The position numbers were made by a program, and so were the translations under genes. This document shows, in pieces, positions 26,551 to 35,006 of a stretch of DNA of 57,019 bases. The first letter of the stretch is position 1, and the number at the start of each line of letters is the position of its first letter. Origin of the DNA: an uncultured Bacteroidota bacterium. Lineage in GTDB: Bacteria > Bacteroidota > Bacteroidia > Chitinophagales > Chitinophagaceae. The stretch is from contig CAIKZP010000209.1 in assembly GCA_903831935.1 (NCBI GenBank), forward strand, positions 1 through 57,019. The letters are read 5' to 3'. The notes under the pieces were generated by a model. That model worked only from the letters and a program-made list of their open reading frames with translations. It was not told the DNA's origin and did not search any database.

Positions 26551-27828
26551 ATGAACGAAATTATTTGTCCTAATTGTAAAAAAGCTTTTAAAATAGACGA
26601 AGCTGGTTATGCCGATATTTTAAAGCAGGTGCATGACCATAAGTTTGAAGAAGAATTACAACAAAGACTAGCTTATGCCAATACAGAAAAAGAATCTGCC
26701 ATAAAATTGGCCGAAGCAACTGTTAAAAGTTTAATGCAAGACCAAATTACAAATAAAGAGAAGGAACTAACAGAACTGAAATCGCAAAGCGCATTAGCCC
26801 TATCTCAAAAATTAAATGTAAAAGATTCTGAAATAACGCAACTAAAAGCAAGAATTGACAATATTGAGGTTGAAAAAAAACTGGCTATCAACGAGGCTGT
26901 TCAAAAGGTTCAAAAAGAAAGAGATAGTTTAGAAAATGATGTTAAGACCAAAGATTTAGAAAAACAAAGTTTAGAAAATTCTTTAAAACAACAATTTTCT
27001 ACCGTACTCAAAACCAAGGACGATATTATTAAATATAAAGACGAAGAAATTGCTCGTGTAAAAGAAATGAAGCAAAGACTCTCTACTAAAATGTTGGGCG
27101 AAACGCTAGAGCAACATTGCGAAACTGAATTTAACAAACTTCGATCAACCGCTTTTCAAAGAGCCTATTTTGAAAAAGACAACGATGCAAGATCTGGAAG
27201 TAAGGGTGATTTTATTTATAGAGAATCAGACGAGTTTGGAACAGAAATTATTTCAATCATGTTTGAAATGAAAAACGAAGGAGACGAAACCGCTACCAAA
27301 AAAAAGAACGATGATTTTTTAAAAGAGTTAGACAAAGACCGCATAGAAAAAAAATGTGAATACGCAGTGCTGGTATCTCTTTTAGAATCAGACAGCGAAC
27401 TCTATAACACAGGTATTGTTGATATGAGTTATAAATACCCTAAAATGTATGTGGTGCGTCCACAGTTTTTTATTCCCATCATTACCTTACTTCGCAATGC
27501 TGCAATGACTTCGCTAAAATATAAAGCAGAGCTTGCATTGGTTAAAAGTCAAAATATAGACATTACTAATTTCGAAGATAAAATGACCACTTTTAAAGAA
27601 GGGTTTTCTAGAAATTATGATTTAGCCAGTCGTAAATTTAAAGAGGCAATTGATGAAATTGATAAAACAATTAGCCATCTACAAAAAACAAAAGACGCCT
27701 TGTTGTCGTCTGAAAATAATTTGCGCTTAGCAAATGAAAAAGCCGAAGACCTTACCATAAAAAAACTAACGCACGGCAATCCAACAATGAAAGCAAAGTT
27801 TGATGAATTAACGGATAATGCTGAATAA
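26551..27828 (+). CDS. DUF2130 protein: zinc knuckle, coiled coil and PD-(D/E)XK-like domain
   Basis: A 425-residue cytosolic protein. It begins with a CPNC zinc-binding pair (C6, C9). A long charged coiled coil (~35-175) is followed by the DUF2130 core, where GDF (D220) is followed by FEMK (E239-x-K241), a spacing that fits a PD-(D/E)XK nuclease. The core continues with [15 protein letters not shown] and YAVLVS. A second coiled coil (~340-400) closes the protein. The architecture suggests DNA end or structure processing, but no activity is established for the family. Box 2 is its promoter, and the DinD-like gene follows after 87 bp. Confidence 0.85.
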   Translation: MNEIICPNCKKAFKIDEAGYADILKQVHDHKFEEELQQRLAYANTEKESAIKLAEATVKSLMQDQITNKEKELTELKSQSALALSQKLNVKDSEITQLKARIDNIEVEKKLAINEAVQKVQKERDSLENDVKTKDLEKQSLENSLKQQFSTVLKTKDDIIKYKDEEIARVKEMKQRLSTKMLGETLEQHCETEFNKLRSTAFQRAYFEKDNDARSGSKGDFIYRESDEFGTEIISIMFEMKNEGDETATKKKNDDFLKELDKDRIEKKCEYAVLVSLLESDSELYNTGIVDMSYKYPKMYVVRPQFFIPIITLLRNAAMTSLKYKAELALVKSQNIDITNFEDKMTTFKEGFSRNYDLASRKFKEAIDEIDKTISHLQKTKDALLSSENNLRLANEKAEDLTIKKLTHGNPTMKAKFDELTDNAE

Positions 27829-27915
27829 TCAAAAGGTAAAGTAATTTAAACGGAGCTTACTAGAATTACAGGCTTTATTAATAATGGATTTCGAGTATTT
27901 TTAAATACAGAAAAA

Positions 27916-28752
27916 ATGAGCAATATTAAATTATTTGAAAGCAGTCTTATAAGGACTTCTTGGAGTGAAAGAGAACAGAAATGGTATTTTTCAGTTCAGG
28001 ATGTAGTGCAATTATTGACGGATACATCTAATGTAAAGGATTATTTAAAAAAAATGAAAAAGAGGGATGCTCAGCTAAATTCCAACTGGGGGACAATTTG
28101 TCCCCTAGTTGAAATGCAAGCCGCTGATGGAAAAAAACGAAAGGTTCAAGCTGCCAATACTCGGGGAATTTTGAGGATTATTCAATCTATTCCTTCTTCA
28201 AAAGCAGAGCCTTTTAAACTTTGGTTAGCACAAGTAGGATCGGAGCGCTTGGAAGAAATAGAAGACCCTGAAATTGGAACACAAAGAATTCGAGAAACAT
28301 ACAAAGCAAAAGGGTACAGCTCTGAGTGGATTGAAAAAAGAATGAGAGGTATCGCGGTTAGAGATGAGTTGACTGGTGAATGGAAAAATCGTGGAGTAAA
28401 AGAAGGTGTGGAATATTCAATTCTTACAGCGGAGATAAGTAAAGCAACTTTTGGAATTGCCCCAAGTGATTATAAAAAGCTGAAGGGACTTGCAAAATCA
28501 AGCGAAAATCTGCGCGACCATATGACAGACCTTGAGTTAATATTTACAATGCTTGGAGAAGCATCAACCACGGAAATTGCCAAAAACAAAGATGCACAAG
28601 GCTTTATTGAAAATAGAAAGGCAGCTAAAGCAGGAGGAAAAGTTGCGGGAAAGGCCAGACAAGACCTTGAAAGAAAATCAGGAAAGAGTATTGTTTCAAA
28701 AGAAAACTTTAAACAACTAACAGAAAAAGAAAAAAAAAGATTAAAGGGATAA
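27916..28752 (+). CDS. Bro-N / DinD-like damage-inducible protein
   Basis: A 278-residue protein with a Bro-N domain (~1-115: WYFSVQDVVQLLT, ANTRGILRIIQ). The C-terminal region resembles E. coli DinD in order and key residues (LKGLAKSSENLRDHM, LELIFTMLGE, then GGKVAGKARQDLE). DinD interferes with RecA-dependent recombination and is SOS-induced in E. coli; Bro-N proteins are otherwise phage antirepressors. No phage structural genes are nearby, so I favour a damage-response role. It follows the DUF2130 gene by 87 bp. Confidence 0.82.
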   Translation: MSNIKLFESSLIRTSWSEREQKWYFSVQDVVQLLTDTSNVKDYLKKMKKRDAQLNSNWGTICPLVEMQAADGKKRKVQAANTRGILRIIQSIPSSKAEPFKLWLAQVGSERLEEIEDPEIGTQRIRETYKAKGYSSEWIEKRMRGIAVRDELTGEWKNRGVKEGVEYSILTAEISKATFGIAPSDYKKLKGLAKSSENLRDHMTDLELIFTMLGEASTTEIAKNKDAQGFIENRKAAKAGGKVAGKARQDLERKSGKSIVSKENFKQLTEKEKKRLKG

Positions 28753-28762
28753 AAATTATTTC

Positions 28763-28800
28763 AGTCCTCCAATAGGCTACGTTCTGCACTTGTAACTTTA
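28763..28800 (+). promoter_or_regulatory. 38-bp WYL-locus promoter box, copy 3
   Basis: It has AGTCCTCCAATAGG, CGTTCTGCAC and TAACTTTA at 28793-28800, where the last base departs from the -7 consensus. It starts 10 bases after the DinD-like stop and stands 19 bases before the ATG at 28820. Copies 2 and 3 are the most alike. Confidence 0.7.
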
Positions 28801-28819
28801 ATTTATTAAATACAAGAAC

Positions 28820-29179
28820 ATGCAAAATGCCTCTACTGTTTCTAAATTTATTGTTGACAAAATTAAAACGACGCCCTGGAAAAAACGTGCGTATATCAAC
28901 GATCTATTGCAATTACGCAGTTGGATAATTAATGGCCCAACAGGATTTATTAGCGGCCAACATTATTGGCGTTTTAGAAACAAATATCCTCAAGAGTATT
29001 TGGCGCTGTTACAAGAACATAGTCCTGAAAAATACCAGCAAGAACTTATGCGCCGCGAAGAAACACTCCTACAAAACTGGAACCGACTAAAAGAACAAAA
29101 AGCCCAAAAACAATTAGAAGCAGAAAAGGAATTAGAAGAGTATGAAGAGTGGTTGGCTATTGGGGGATTGGCTTCTTAA
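28820..29179 (+). CDS. Unknown 119-residue protein, target of box 3
   Basis: I do not recognise this family. The N-terminal half has a compact conserved-looking patch (TPWKKRAYINDLLQLR, then GFISGQHYWRFRNKYP). The C-terminal half (~70-112) is a highly charged helix rich in Glu, Lys and Gln, likely a coiled coil. No signal peptide or membrane segment is present. Its own promoter box ties it to the WYL locus, and the tryptophan/arginine-rich patch could bind nucleic acid, but that is only a guess. Confidence 0.65.
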   Translation: MQNASTVSKFIVDKIKTTPWKKRAYINDLLQLRSWIINGPTGFISGQHYWRFRNKYPQEYLALLQEHSPEKYQQELMRREETLLQNWNRLKEQKAQKQLEAEKELEEYEEWLAIGGLAS

Positions 29180-29242
29180 TTAAATCATATAACTATATAA
29201 TTCGAAAACATATTATAATTTACACCAACATTAAAAAGTAAA

Positions 29243-30097
29243 ATGAAGAAATTACTCTTTTGTATTGGTTTAATTTTATTTGTTGTTTTTGTAGTGGATG
29301 CACAAAAGCAAAAACCATTAGTTGTTTTTGTTTGTGGCGACCATGAATATAGTGGCGAAGAAACCTTGCCTTTATTAGCGGCTGTGTTAGAAAAAAACTA
29401 CGGCTTTCGAACAAAAATTTTAAAATCTTTCCCCGATCAAAATGCCGAAAAGAATATTCCTCAATTAGAAATTTTAGCAAAAGCCAATCTTGCTGTATTT
29501 TTTCTTCGTTGGCGTTTATTGCCTGCCGAACAAGTAGCATTTATTGATGCGTATGTAAAATCTGGAAAACCAATCATGGGTTTACGAACATCAACACATG
29601 CTTTTAATTACCCAAAAGAAGACTCCTTATTTAATTTCAACCGATTTGCAGAAAGGGCATTTGGCGCGCCTCCTGGATGGGATGCATTTGGCCATACCCA
29701 TTATGGACACAAATCAAGCACCGATGCTACGGTTATTGCATCAAAAAAAATGCATCCTATTTTAACTGGAGTAGACTCAAATTTTCATGTTCGTTCATGG
29801 TTGTATAGAGTGCTTCCAAACTATCCTGTAAAAGGTGCAGATTGGTTAATTATGGGAAAATCAGTGAATCCAGACAAGCCTGCAGAAGATCAACCAATTG
29901 CTTGGACTTGGCAAAATGAATATAAAGGCCGGGTGTTTTTTACTACCATGGGACATCCCGAAGACTTTGCTGTAGAAGCATTTCAACGCTTATTGGTGAA
30001 TGCCATTCATTGGGAATTAGGTTTAGCGGTTCCTAAAATATGGCCTGGAAAATTAGACATCAATATTGCTTATAGAGGAATTGTTAATTCAAAATAG
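29243..30097 (+). CDS. Secreted ThuA-like protein
   Basis: A 284-residue exported protein (signal peptide ~1-20). It has the ThuA / glutamine-amidotransferase-like fold: VVFVCGDHEYSGEET, a middle VFFLRWRLLPAEQ segment, GKPIMGLRTSTHAF, GHTHYG and FFTTMGHPEDF, ending with a family-typical HWELGLAVP. ThuA-domain proteins accompany sugar catabolism genes in Bacteroidetes; exact substrate is unknown. The next gene (alginate lyase) begins 7 bp downstream, which suggests a common transcript. Confidence 0.85.
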   Translation: MKKLLFCIGLILFVVFVVDAQKQKPLVVFVCGDHEYSGEETLPLLAAVLEKNYGFRTKILKSFPDQNAEKNIPQLEILAKANLAVFFLRWRLLPAEQVAFIDAYVKSGKPIMGLRTSTHAFNYPKEDSLFNFNRFAERAFGAPPGWDAFGHTHYGHKSSTDATVIASKKMHPILTGVDSNFHVRSWLYRVLPNYPVKGADWLIMGKSVNPDKPAEDQPIAWTWQNEYKGRVFFTTMGHPEDFAVEAFQRLLVNAIHWELGLAVPKIWPGKLDINIAYRGIVNSK

Positions 30098-30104
30098 ATT
30101 TTTT

Positions 30105-30944
30105 ATGAAATATAGCAATAGCATTTTAGTATTCATCGCCTGTTTTTTATTTACAAATAGCAATAGTCAAAATATAGTAAAAAACAAAGCCCTTTCAACA
30201 ATAGATTGGAAACACTGGAAAGTAACCCTGCCAATTGGCGCACCAACTGAAATTGGCTATCCCGAAATATTGAATTATACCAACAACGATGTCCTTAAAA
30301 AATTTATGTACAATGATGTAGTAGATGGCTCAGTTGTTTTCTATGCTTATCCTGGAGCAATAACATCTAACGCTACTCATTCAAGAACAGAATTGCGTGA
30401 ACAAATGGAGCCAGGTCAAAATACGCCTAACTGGACTTTTGCTCAGGGTGCTAGAATGAAAGGAACACTTTCTATGGATAGTATTTCTAAAGACGATAAA
30501 GGAATTTATCATTCAACAATTATCATGCAAATACATGGTAGATTAACCGATGCGCAACGCAAATTAATTGGTCAACGTGATAATAATGCTGCGCCTGTTT
30601 TAAAAATTAGTTGGGAAGACGGCAATATAAAAGTTAAAACAAAAATGCTAAAAGACAGCAATGCATCTGCTTCTGCGCTATTATTTGCAGATGCATGGAA
30701 AGACAACAAAAGTTTCACCTTTAAGCAAAAAGTAGGGTTTAATAAATTTTCATTAGAAGTAAAAGTTTCAGATGGCAGACTCGAAGTAATTTTAAACAAC
30801 CACGAATCGGTTGTGTACGAAGGTTTTCATATGAAGCAATGGGGCGTTTTTGAAAATTATTTTAAAGCGGGAAATTATTTACAATCAAATGATGTAAATG
30901 CTTTTGCTAAAGTAAAATACTATGCATTAGAAGTGTCTCACTAA
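30105..30944 (+). CDS. Polysaccharide lyase family 7 (alginate lyase-like)
   Basis: A 279-residue secreted lyase. The ATG at 30105 gives a signal peptide ending near residue 22 (NSNSQ); the longer frame from 30066 lacks one. The three PL7 active-site motifs are present in order: SRTELREQ, IMQIHGR and YFKAGNYLQ. PL7 enzymes cleave uronate bonds in alginate by beta-elimination using Arg, Gln, His and Tyr from these motifs. The glutamine-isoleucine-histidine variant usually goes with polyguluronate or mixed specificity. It is co-directional with the ThuA-like gene. Confidence 0.92.
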   Translation: MKYSNSILVFIACFLFTNSNSQNIVKNKALSTIDWKHWKVTLPIGAPTEIGYPEILNYTNNDVLKKFMYNDVVDGSVVFYAYPGAITSNATHSRTELREQMEPGQNTPNWTFAQGARMKGTLSMDSISKDDKGIYHSTIIMQIHGRLTDAQRKLIGQRDNNAAPVLKISWEDGNIKVKTKMLKDSNASASALLFADAWKDNKSFTFKQKVGFNKFSLEVKVSDGRLEVILNNHESVVYEGFHMKQWGVFENYFKAGNYLQSNDVNAFAKVKYYALEVSH

Positions 30945-30949
30945 TACCA

Positions 30950-31678
30950 TTAAAACTCCATCCCCAAAATATGGTTAAAAAAATAGGCCTCTAACAATTC
31001 TTTATTAAAGTTAATATAGGGCGCCCATTTTTTATCAACCGGTAAAAAAACCTGCATGGCATTGATGTCTGGAAAAATTTTGTAATCGAACTTAGTGCTT
31101 GCTGTACTGATGTATCCGGTATAGTAATATTTTATTTGATGAATTTTTGCATAGTCTATTTTTTGTAAAATTAAATATTTCCCCAAACTGTATTGGTGAT
31201 AGTTAGGATGATAAATATTTAAAATGCCTGCAATAGCATTGGCGCCTTTATCAAAAAAACCTACGGCAATTAATAAGGCACCATCTCTTATTTCTACCAT
31301 CCATGCGTCCCAAGGATTCTCACACAAATCCATATGTAAATAATCTTTACAAGTGGCTGCTGTACTGAAGTTCACATGGTCTTTATACAAGGCATATAAA
31401 TTTTCTATTTCTTCTGTAACAGTTGCTTGTTTATAGGTAACTATAAATTCGTTGCATTTTTTTCTAATAGTACTGGCTGATTTATTTTCTTTGATAGATG
31501 TTACAATAGTGCGTAACCAAAACACGGGCAAGCGATGACTATCGGTATCTATTTGGGTATGATGGGTAGTGAAAATTAAATGCTGCATCCGATAATATCC
31601 ATCGGCCAAATAAGCATCAAACACCTCGCCTTTAAATCCATCGATTTCTGGAAAAATATAATCTGGTTCTAATTTCAT
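30950..31678 (-). CDS. Arginyl-tRNA-protein transferase-like (ATE C-terminal domain) protein
   Basis: A 242-residue cytosolic protein matching the ATE/Bpt C-terminal acyltransferase domain: YRMQHLIFTTH, RLPVFWLRTIV, IAVGFFDKGANAIAGI, YHQYSLGKYLILQKI and IKYYYTGYI. The family transfers Arg or Leu from tRNA to protein N-termini, marking them for degradation. The usual cysteine-rich N-terminal domain is missing, so this could be a transferase-like GNAT rather than a true N-degron enzyme. It starts 3 bp after the SRAP gene stop, in one operon. Confidence 0.75.
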   Translation of the reverse strand: MKLEPDYIFPEIDGFKGEVFDAYLADGYYRMQHLIFTTHHTQIDTDSHRLPVFWLRTIVTSIKENKSASTIRKKCNEFIVTYKQATVTEEIENLYALYKDHVNFSTAATCKDYLHMDLCENPWDAWMVEIRDGALLIAVGFFDKGANAIAGILNIYHPNYHQYSLGKYLILQKIDYAKIHQIKYYYTGYISTASTKFDYKIFPDINAMQVFLPVDKKWAPYINFNKELLEAYFFNHILGMEF

Positions 31679-31681
31679 ACA

Positions 31682-32437
31682 CTATTTTAATGCTTCAATA
31701 ACGGCGGGCAACTCTGCATAGTTATAACTTTCTGTTGGATCTATGCTTGTTCTAAAATCCTTTTTAATAGTTACAGCTTGCATTTCATTTGCTGGATATT
31801 GAAAACTTGCCAGGGCTTGTATATTCTTTTCAGATAAACCTTCTTGCATCCATTCATAGGCTAGCTCTTCTGTTAAAAGGGTGGGCATTCGTTGTTTTTT
31901 ATTGTGCACTGCTGCCATTAAGGAATTGGCTTTGGTGGTAATAATTGAAAAACTATCTATGGTTTCGCCAGTTGATTTATCTACCCATGGCTGATAAATA
32001 CCTGCCATAAAAAAGTAATCCTGTGTGGGTAGGTTAATAAAATAAGGATAAGCGATATCTTTTTTGGATCCTTCGGGTTTATAATGCTGCCATTCGTAAA
32101 AGCCCGATGATAAAACCAAGCAGCGTCTTTTCAGTGCCGCATCTTTATATAGCCTGCTCTCTAATAATTTTTCTGAAGTAGCATTGAGTGTGGTGAATTT
32201 ATTTCTGCTTTCTGCAAGTTCTGCTGTATTATTAATCCAACTAGGAATTAACTCCCAGTGTGCCAATGCCACTTCAAAATCTTTTCCGCCTTCTGTTGGT
32301 TTTAAAATTGGCCAGTTCCCATATTCAAATCCACTTGCCACCCCTTTTACAAGATTGAAGTTCTTTAACTCCTTTTCTACTTTCGCCAATTTTATGAGTT
32401 TGCCCTTTTGAATATTAATACTGTTATAATAGCACAT
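31682..32437 (-). CDS. SRAP-family abasic-site protein (YedK/HMCES)
   Basis: A 251-residue cytosolic protein of the SOS-response-associated peptidase family. Cys2 (MCYYN) would be exposed after removal of Met1 and crosslinks to abasic sites in single-stranded DNA. Other conserved parts are SSGFYEWQ (Glu), FMAGIYQPW, FSIITTKAN and AAVHNKKQRMP (His). It fits the DNA-repair theme of the left half of the window. A TAnnTTTG box stands ~30 bp before its start. It is the first gene of an operon with the ATE-like gene. Confidence 0.93.
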   Translation of the reverse strand: MCYYNSINIQKGKLIKLAKVEKELKNFNLVKGVASGFEYGNWPILKPTEGGKDFEVALAHWELIPSWINNTAELAESRNKFTTLNATSEKLLESRLYKDAALKRRCLVLSSGFYEWQHYKPEGSKKDIAYPYFINLPTQDYFFMAGIYQPWVDKSTGETIDSFSIITTKANSLMAAVHNKKQRMPTLLTEELAYEWMQEGLSEKNIQALASFQYPANEMQAVTIKKDFRTSIDPTESYNYAELPAVIEALK

Positions 32438-32468
32438 AGTATGGATGTTTTAAACAGCCTTTAAAGAA

Positions 32469-32476
32469 CAAAAATA
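32469..32476 (-). promoter_or_regulatory. TAnnTTTG promoter element of the SRAP gene
   Basis: On the minus strand the box reads TATTTTTG, a perfect -7 match, 31 bases before the SRAP ATG. There is no TTG at -33 and no 38-bp WYL-type box. It lies in the 43-bp gap between the rhamnosidase stop and SRAP start. Confidence 0.4.
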
Positions 32477-32480
32477 CTTT

Positions 32481-34922
32481 TTAAAAACTATTATCATTTA
32501 AAGTGTTAACCGTTATTTGATAATTGCCTTGCTTTAAATTAAAATTTAGTTTGCTTGAATTGGTAGTTATTGGTTTGTTATTCTTAACAAGCGTTATTGA
32601 AATTTTGCTAAAATCTTTGAAAGGAAGTTTTATAAATGCTTCGCTATTTGCGGGAACAGTAAAATTAAATTGATAAATATTTTTGCTTTTTTTAATCCAA
32701 TTAGAACGTATTAATCCATTGGGCGATTGATATCTACAATTTACGTGTAACAAATCTGCAGGCAGATAGGGGGCAATAATAAACTTCGAAAAGCCAGGAT
32801 AGTTTGGCATTGCTCGTATGCCTCCTAGCCATCTATAAAACCATTCAGTTACAGTTCCAAACATTGGATGGCAGTTTGAAAAAGTATTTTCACTTTCTTT
32901 CCAGGTTTCCCATAAAGTGGTGGCTCCTTTATCAATCATGAAACCCCATCCAGGGAATACTTTACTAGAAACAATCTTGTATACATCTTCAACATGCCCT
33001 CCTTCGGACAAGGCTTCTAAAATATATTTTGTTCCAAAAATACCTGTTGTAAAATGTTCATTAATTCCATCTTTAACCGAATTGAGTAATGAATCTACTG
33101 CCGCTTGTTTTTCATTGGCGGGTATTAAGTTGTAATAAAGTAAAGTGGCAAATTGTGTTTGACGATTAATTGGCGATTGGTATTTATTTTTCCAAAACAA
33201 ATTGGTTATGCTATCTGAAAGTGTTTGTGCTAATTTTTCAAATGCAATGGCATGTGTTTCATCGTTCATGATTTGAGCAAATCGTTTCATGATTCGCGCG
33301 CATTTTAAATAATGACTCGTACCAATTAATTCAACTGGTACTGTTACCAATGATTCGTGGTCTGCGAGTCCGTCGTGCGTGATTCCTTCGGGATTAATTC
33401 GCGCCGCTTTTTCCATCCAGTTGATATCAAATTGATACAGTGCTCTAACAATAGCAGTATCGTTGTAATAATTTAATAAATGTTCTTGCGTAGTAATCAC
33501 TGCCGACTCCCAACTAATGCCACAATATTTTAAAGTGTAAGGTGCCACATCAATAAAACTAGAATCATTCACTGCATCAACCCAGTCATACACCGTTTTT
33601 TTATAAAAATCATGCATGTTGTAATTGTAAATAAATGCTTCACTTGTTGCATTTAAATCTCCGCCATAACCAAATCTTTCACGTGCCGGACAATCAGATT
33701 GAACACTCATTAAATTATCAACAAAGGTTAGCTTGGCTGCTTTTTGAATATCATTAAGTAGTGTTGAACTGCTAGAAAAACTTCCTGCATCTGTTACATT
33801 TGTATGCAACATTAATCCTATAATATCTTTTTTAGAAGGCGCTTTTGCAAGTCCTGTAATTTCAATATAACGACACAAGTGAAAAGTAAATGTGGGCGTA
33901 TACCATATAGCAGAATCTTGTCCAAAAATATATTGATCTGTTTGCCAAGCAATAGTTGGTGCACCTTTTCCACCCACACCTTTAGATTTTATTTGACCGC
34001 AAACCGATGTCATTGGATTGAGCTGTCCATCTTTATAAATGCGTTCTCCAAATCGTAAGTTTATTTTATCGCCTGGCTTTCCTTGTAATTTTATTTTGTA
34101 TAAGCCAGTAAAATTTTTACCCATATCAATTACCCACAGGTCTTTTTTGGGAGAGCTAATTGAAAGTGGTTGTAGCTTTTCTGTTTCTTGAATGGCTGGA
34201 AAAAATGATTTTTGAAGTTGACCGCCTGGTCCGTCACAAACAATTGCACTACTCCAACTTGCATCATTGAAAGATGCCTTATCCCAATTTTTTATTTCTT
34301 TTCTTGCATCATACACTTCTCCTAGATACACATTGTTTCTAATAATTGGTCCGTCTGCAAACTTCCAACTTGCATCTGTTTTAATGCTGTCTATTTTGCC
34401 ATCTGCATAAGTTAATACCAGCTTTGCAATTAATTTTGGCCTGCCAACACTTAGCTTTTCTCTTAAATTTAAATTCCCCCACATTCTTAAAGGCAAGGGA
34501 TTATAAAAACCATTTCCTAAGGATACGCCAATACAATTTAAACCGGGTAATATATTGGAGGTAATATTATAGCTTGAGTAATAAATTCTTTTTGCATAAC
34601 TAGTCCAAGCAGGATCCAAAAAATTCTTTCCAATTTTATTTCCATTTAATGATGCATTATAATATCCTGCAGCAGTAATATATAGCACTGCCGATTTTAG
34701 TTTTTTGGTTACAGTAAATGATTTTCTAAAAAGCGGTGCTGGATCGTTTTCATACATTAAGGAATCAATTGTTGGCTGCAGTTTAGCATCTCCTATCCAA
34801 TTAGCGCCCAATAAATGATTCGATTGCAAAGAAGGATTGCTTATAGATTGACCAGCAGCATTAAGGGTTGATATTGCAACTACAAATAGATAAACTAAAA
34901 ATTTATTGGTAGGATAGTTCAT
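32481..34922 (-). CDS. Secreted GH78 alpha-L-rhamnosidase
   Basis: An 813-residue enzyme with a signal peptide (~1-24). It has GH78 modules in the normal order: N-terminal jelly rolls (FRKSFTVTKKL, YNASLNGNKIG, DPAWTSY), a concanavalin-like domain, the alpha/alpha-barrel and a C-terminal beta domain. The catalytic segment SDCPARERFGYGGD carries the acid residues, and a later LWETWKE holds the general base region. It removes terminal alpha-L-rhamnose from plant or algal glycans in the periplasm. It is divergent from the metallo-beta-lactamase-fold gene. Confidence 0.92.
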   Translation of the reverse strand: MNYPTNKFLVYLFVVAISTLNAAGQSISNPSLQSNHLLGANWIGDAKLQPTIDSLMYENDPAPLFRKSFTVTKKLKSAVLYITAAGYYNASLNGNKIGKNFLDPAWTSYAKRIYYSSYNITSNILPGLNCIGVSLGNGFYNPLPLRMWGNLNLREKLSVGRPKLIAKLVLTYADGKIDSIKTDASWKFADGPIIRNNVYLGEVYDARKEIKNWDKASFNDASWSSAIVCDGPGGQLQKSFFPAIQETEKLQPLSISSPKKDLWVIDMGKNFTGLYKIKLQGKPGDKINLRFGERIYKDGQLNPMTSVCGQIKSKGVGGKGAPTIAWQTDQYIFGQDSAIWYTPTFTFHLCRYIEITGLAKAPSKKDIIGLMLHTNVTDAGSFSSSSTLLNDIQKAAKLTFVDNLMSVQSDCPARERFGYGGDLNATSEAFIYNYNMHDFYKKTVYDWVDAVNDSSFIDVAPYTLKYCGISWESAVITTQEHLLNYYNDTAIVRALYQFDINWMEKAARINPEGITHDGLADHESLVTVPVELIGTSHYLKCARIMKRFAQIMNDETHAIAFEKLAQTLSDSITNLFWKNKYQSPINRQTQFATLLYYNLIPANEKQAAVDSLLNSVKDGINEHFTTGIFGTKYILEALSEGGHVEDVYKIVSSKVFPGWGFMIDKGATTLWETWKESENTFSNCHPMFGTVTEWFYRWLGGIRAMPNYPGFSKFIIAPYLPADLLHVNCRYQSPNGLIRSNWIKKSKNIYQFNFTVPANSEAFIKLPFKDFSKISITLVKNNKPITTNSSKLNFNLKQGNYQITVNTLNDNSF

Positions 34923-35006
34923 AATTTTTTCTTGTTATTGAAATATAAAACAATTTTAATAACTTAACCCGTCTTGATATACATTTTACTTGGTAAAATA
35001 ACCCAA

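Noticed and set aside
27916-28752. Prophage remnant, because of the Bro-N domain
   Set aside because: No phage structural, integrase or lysis genes are adjacent, and the C-terminal half resembles DinD.
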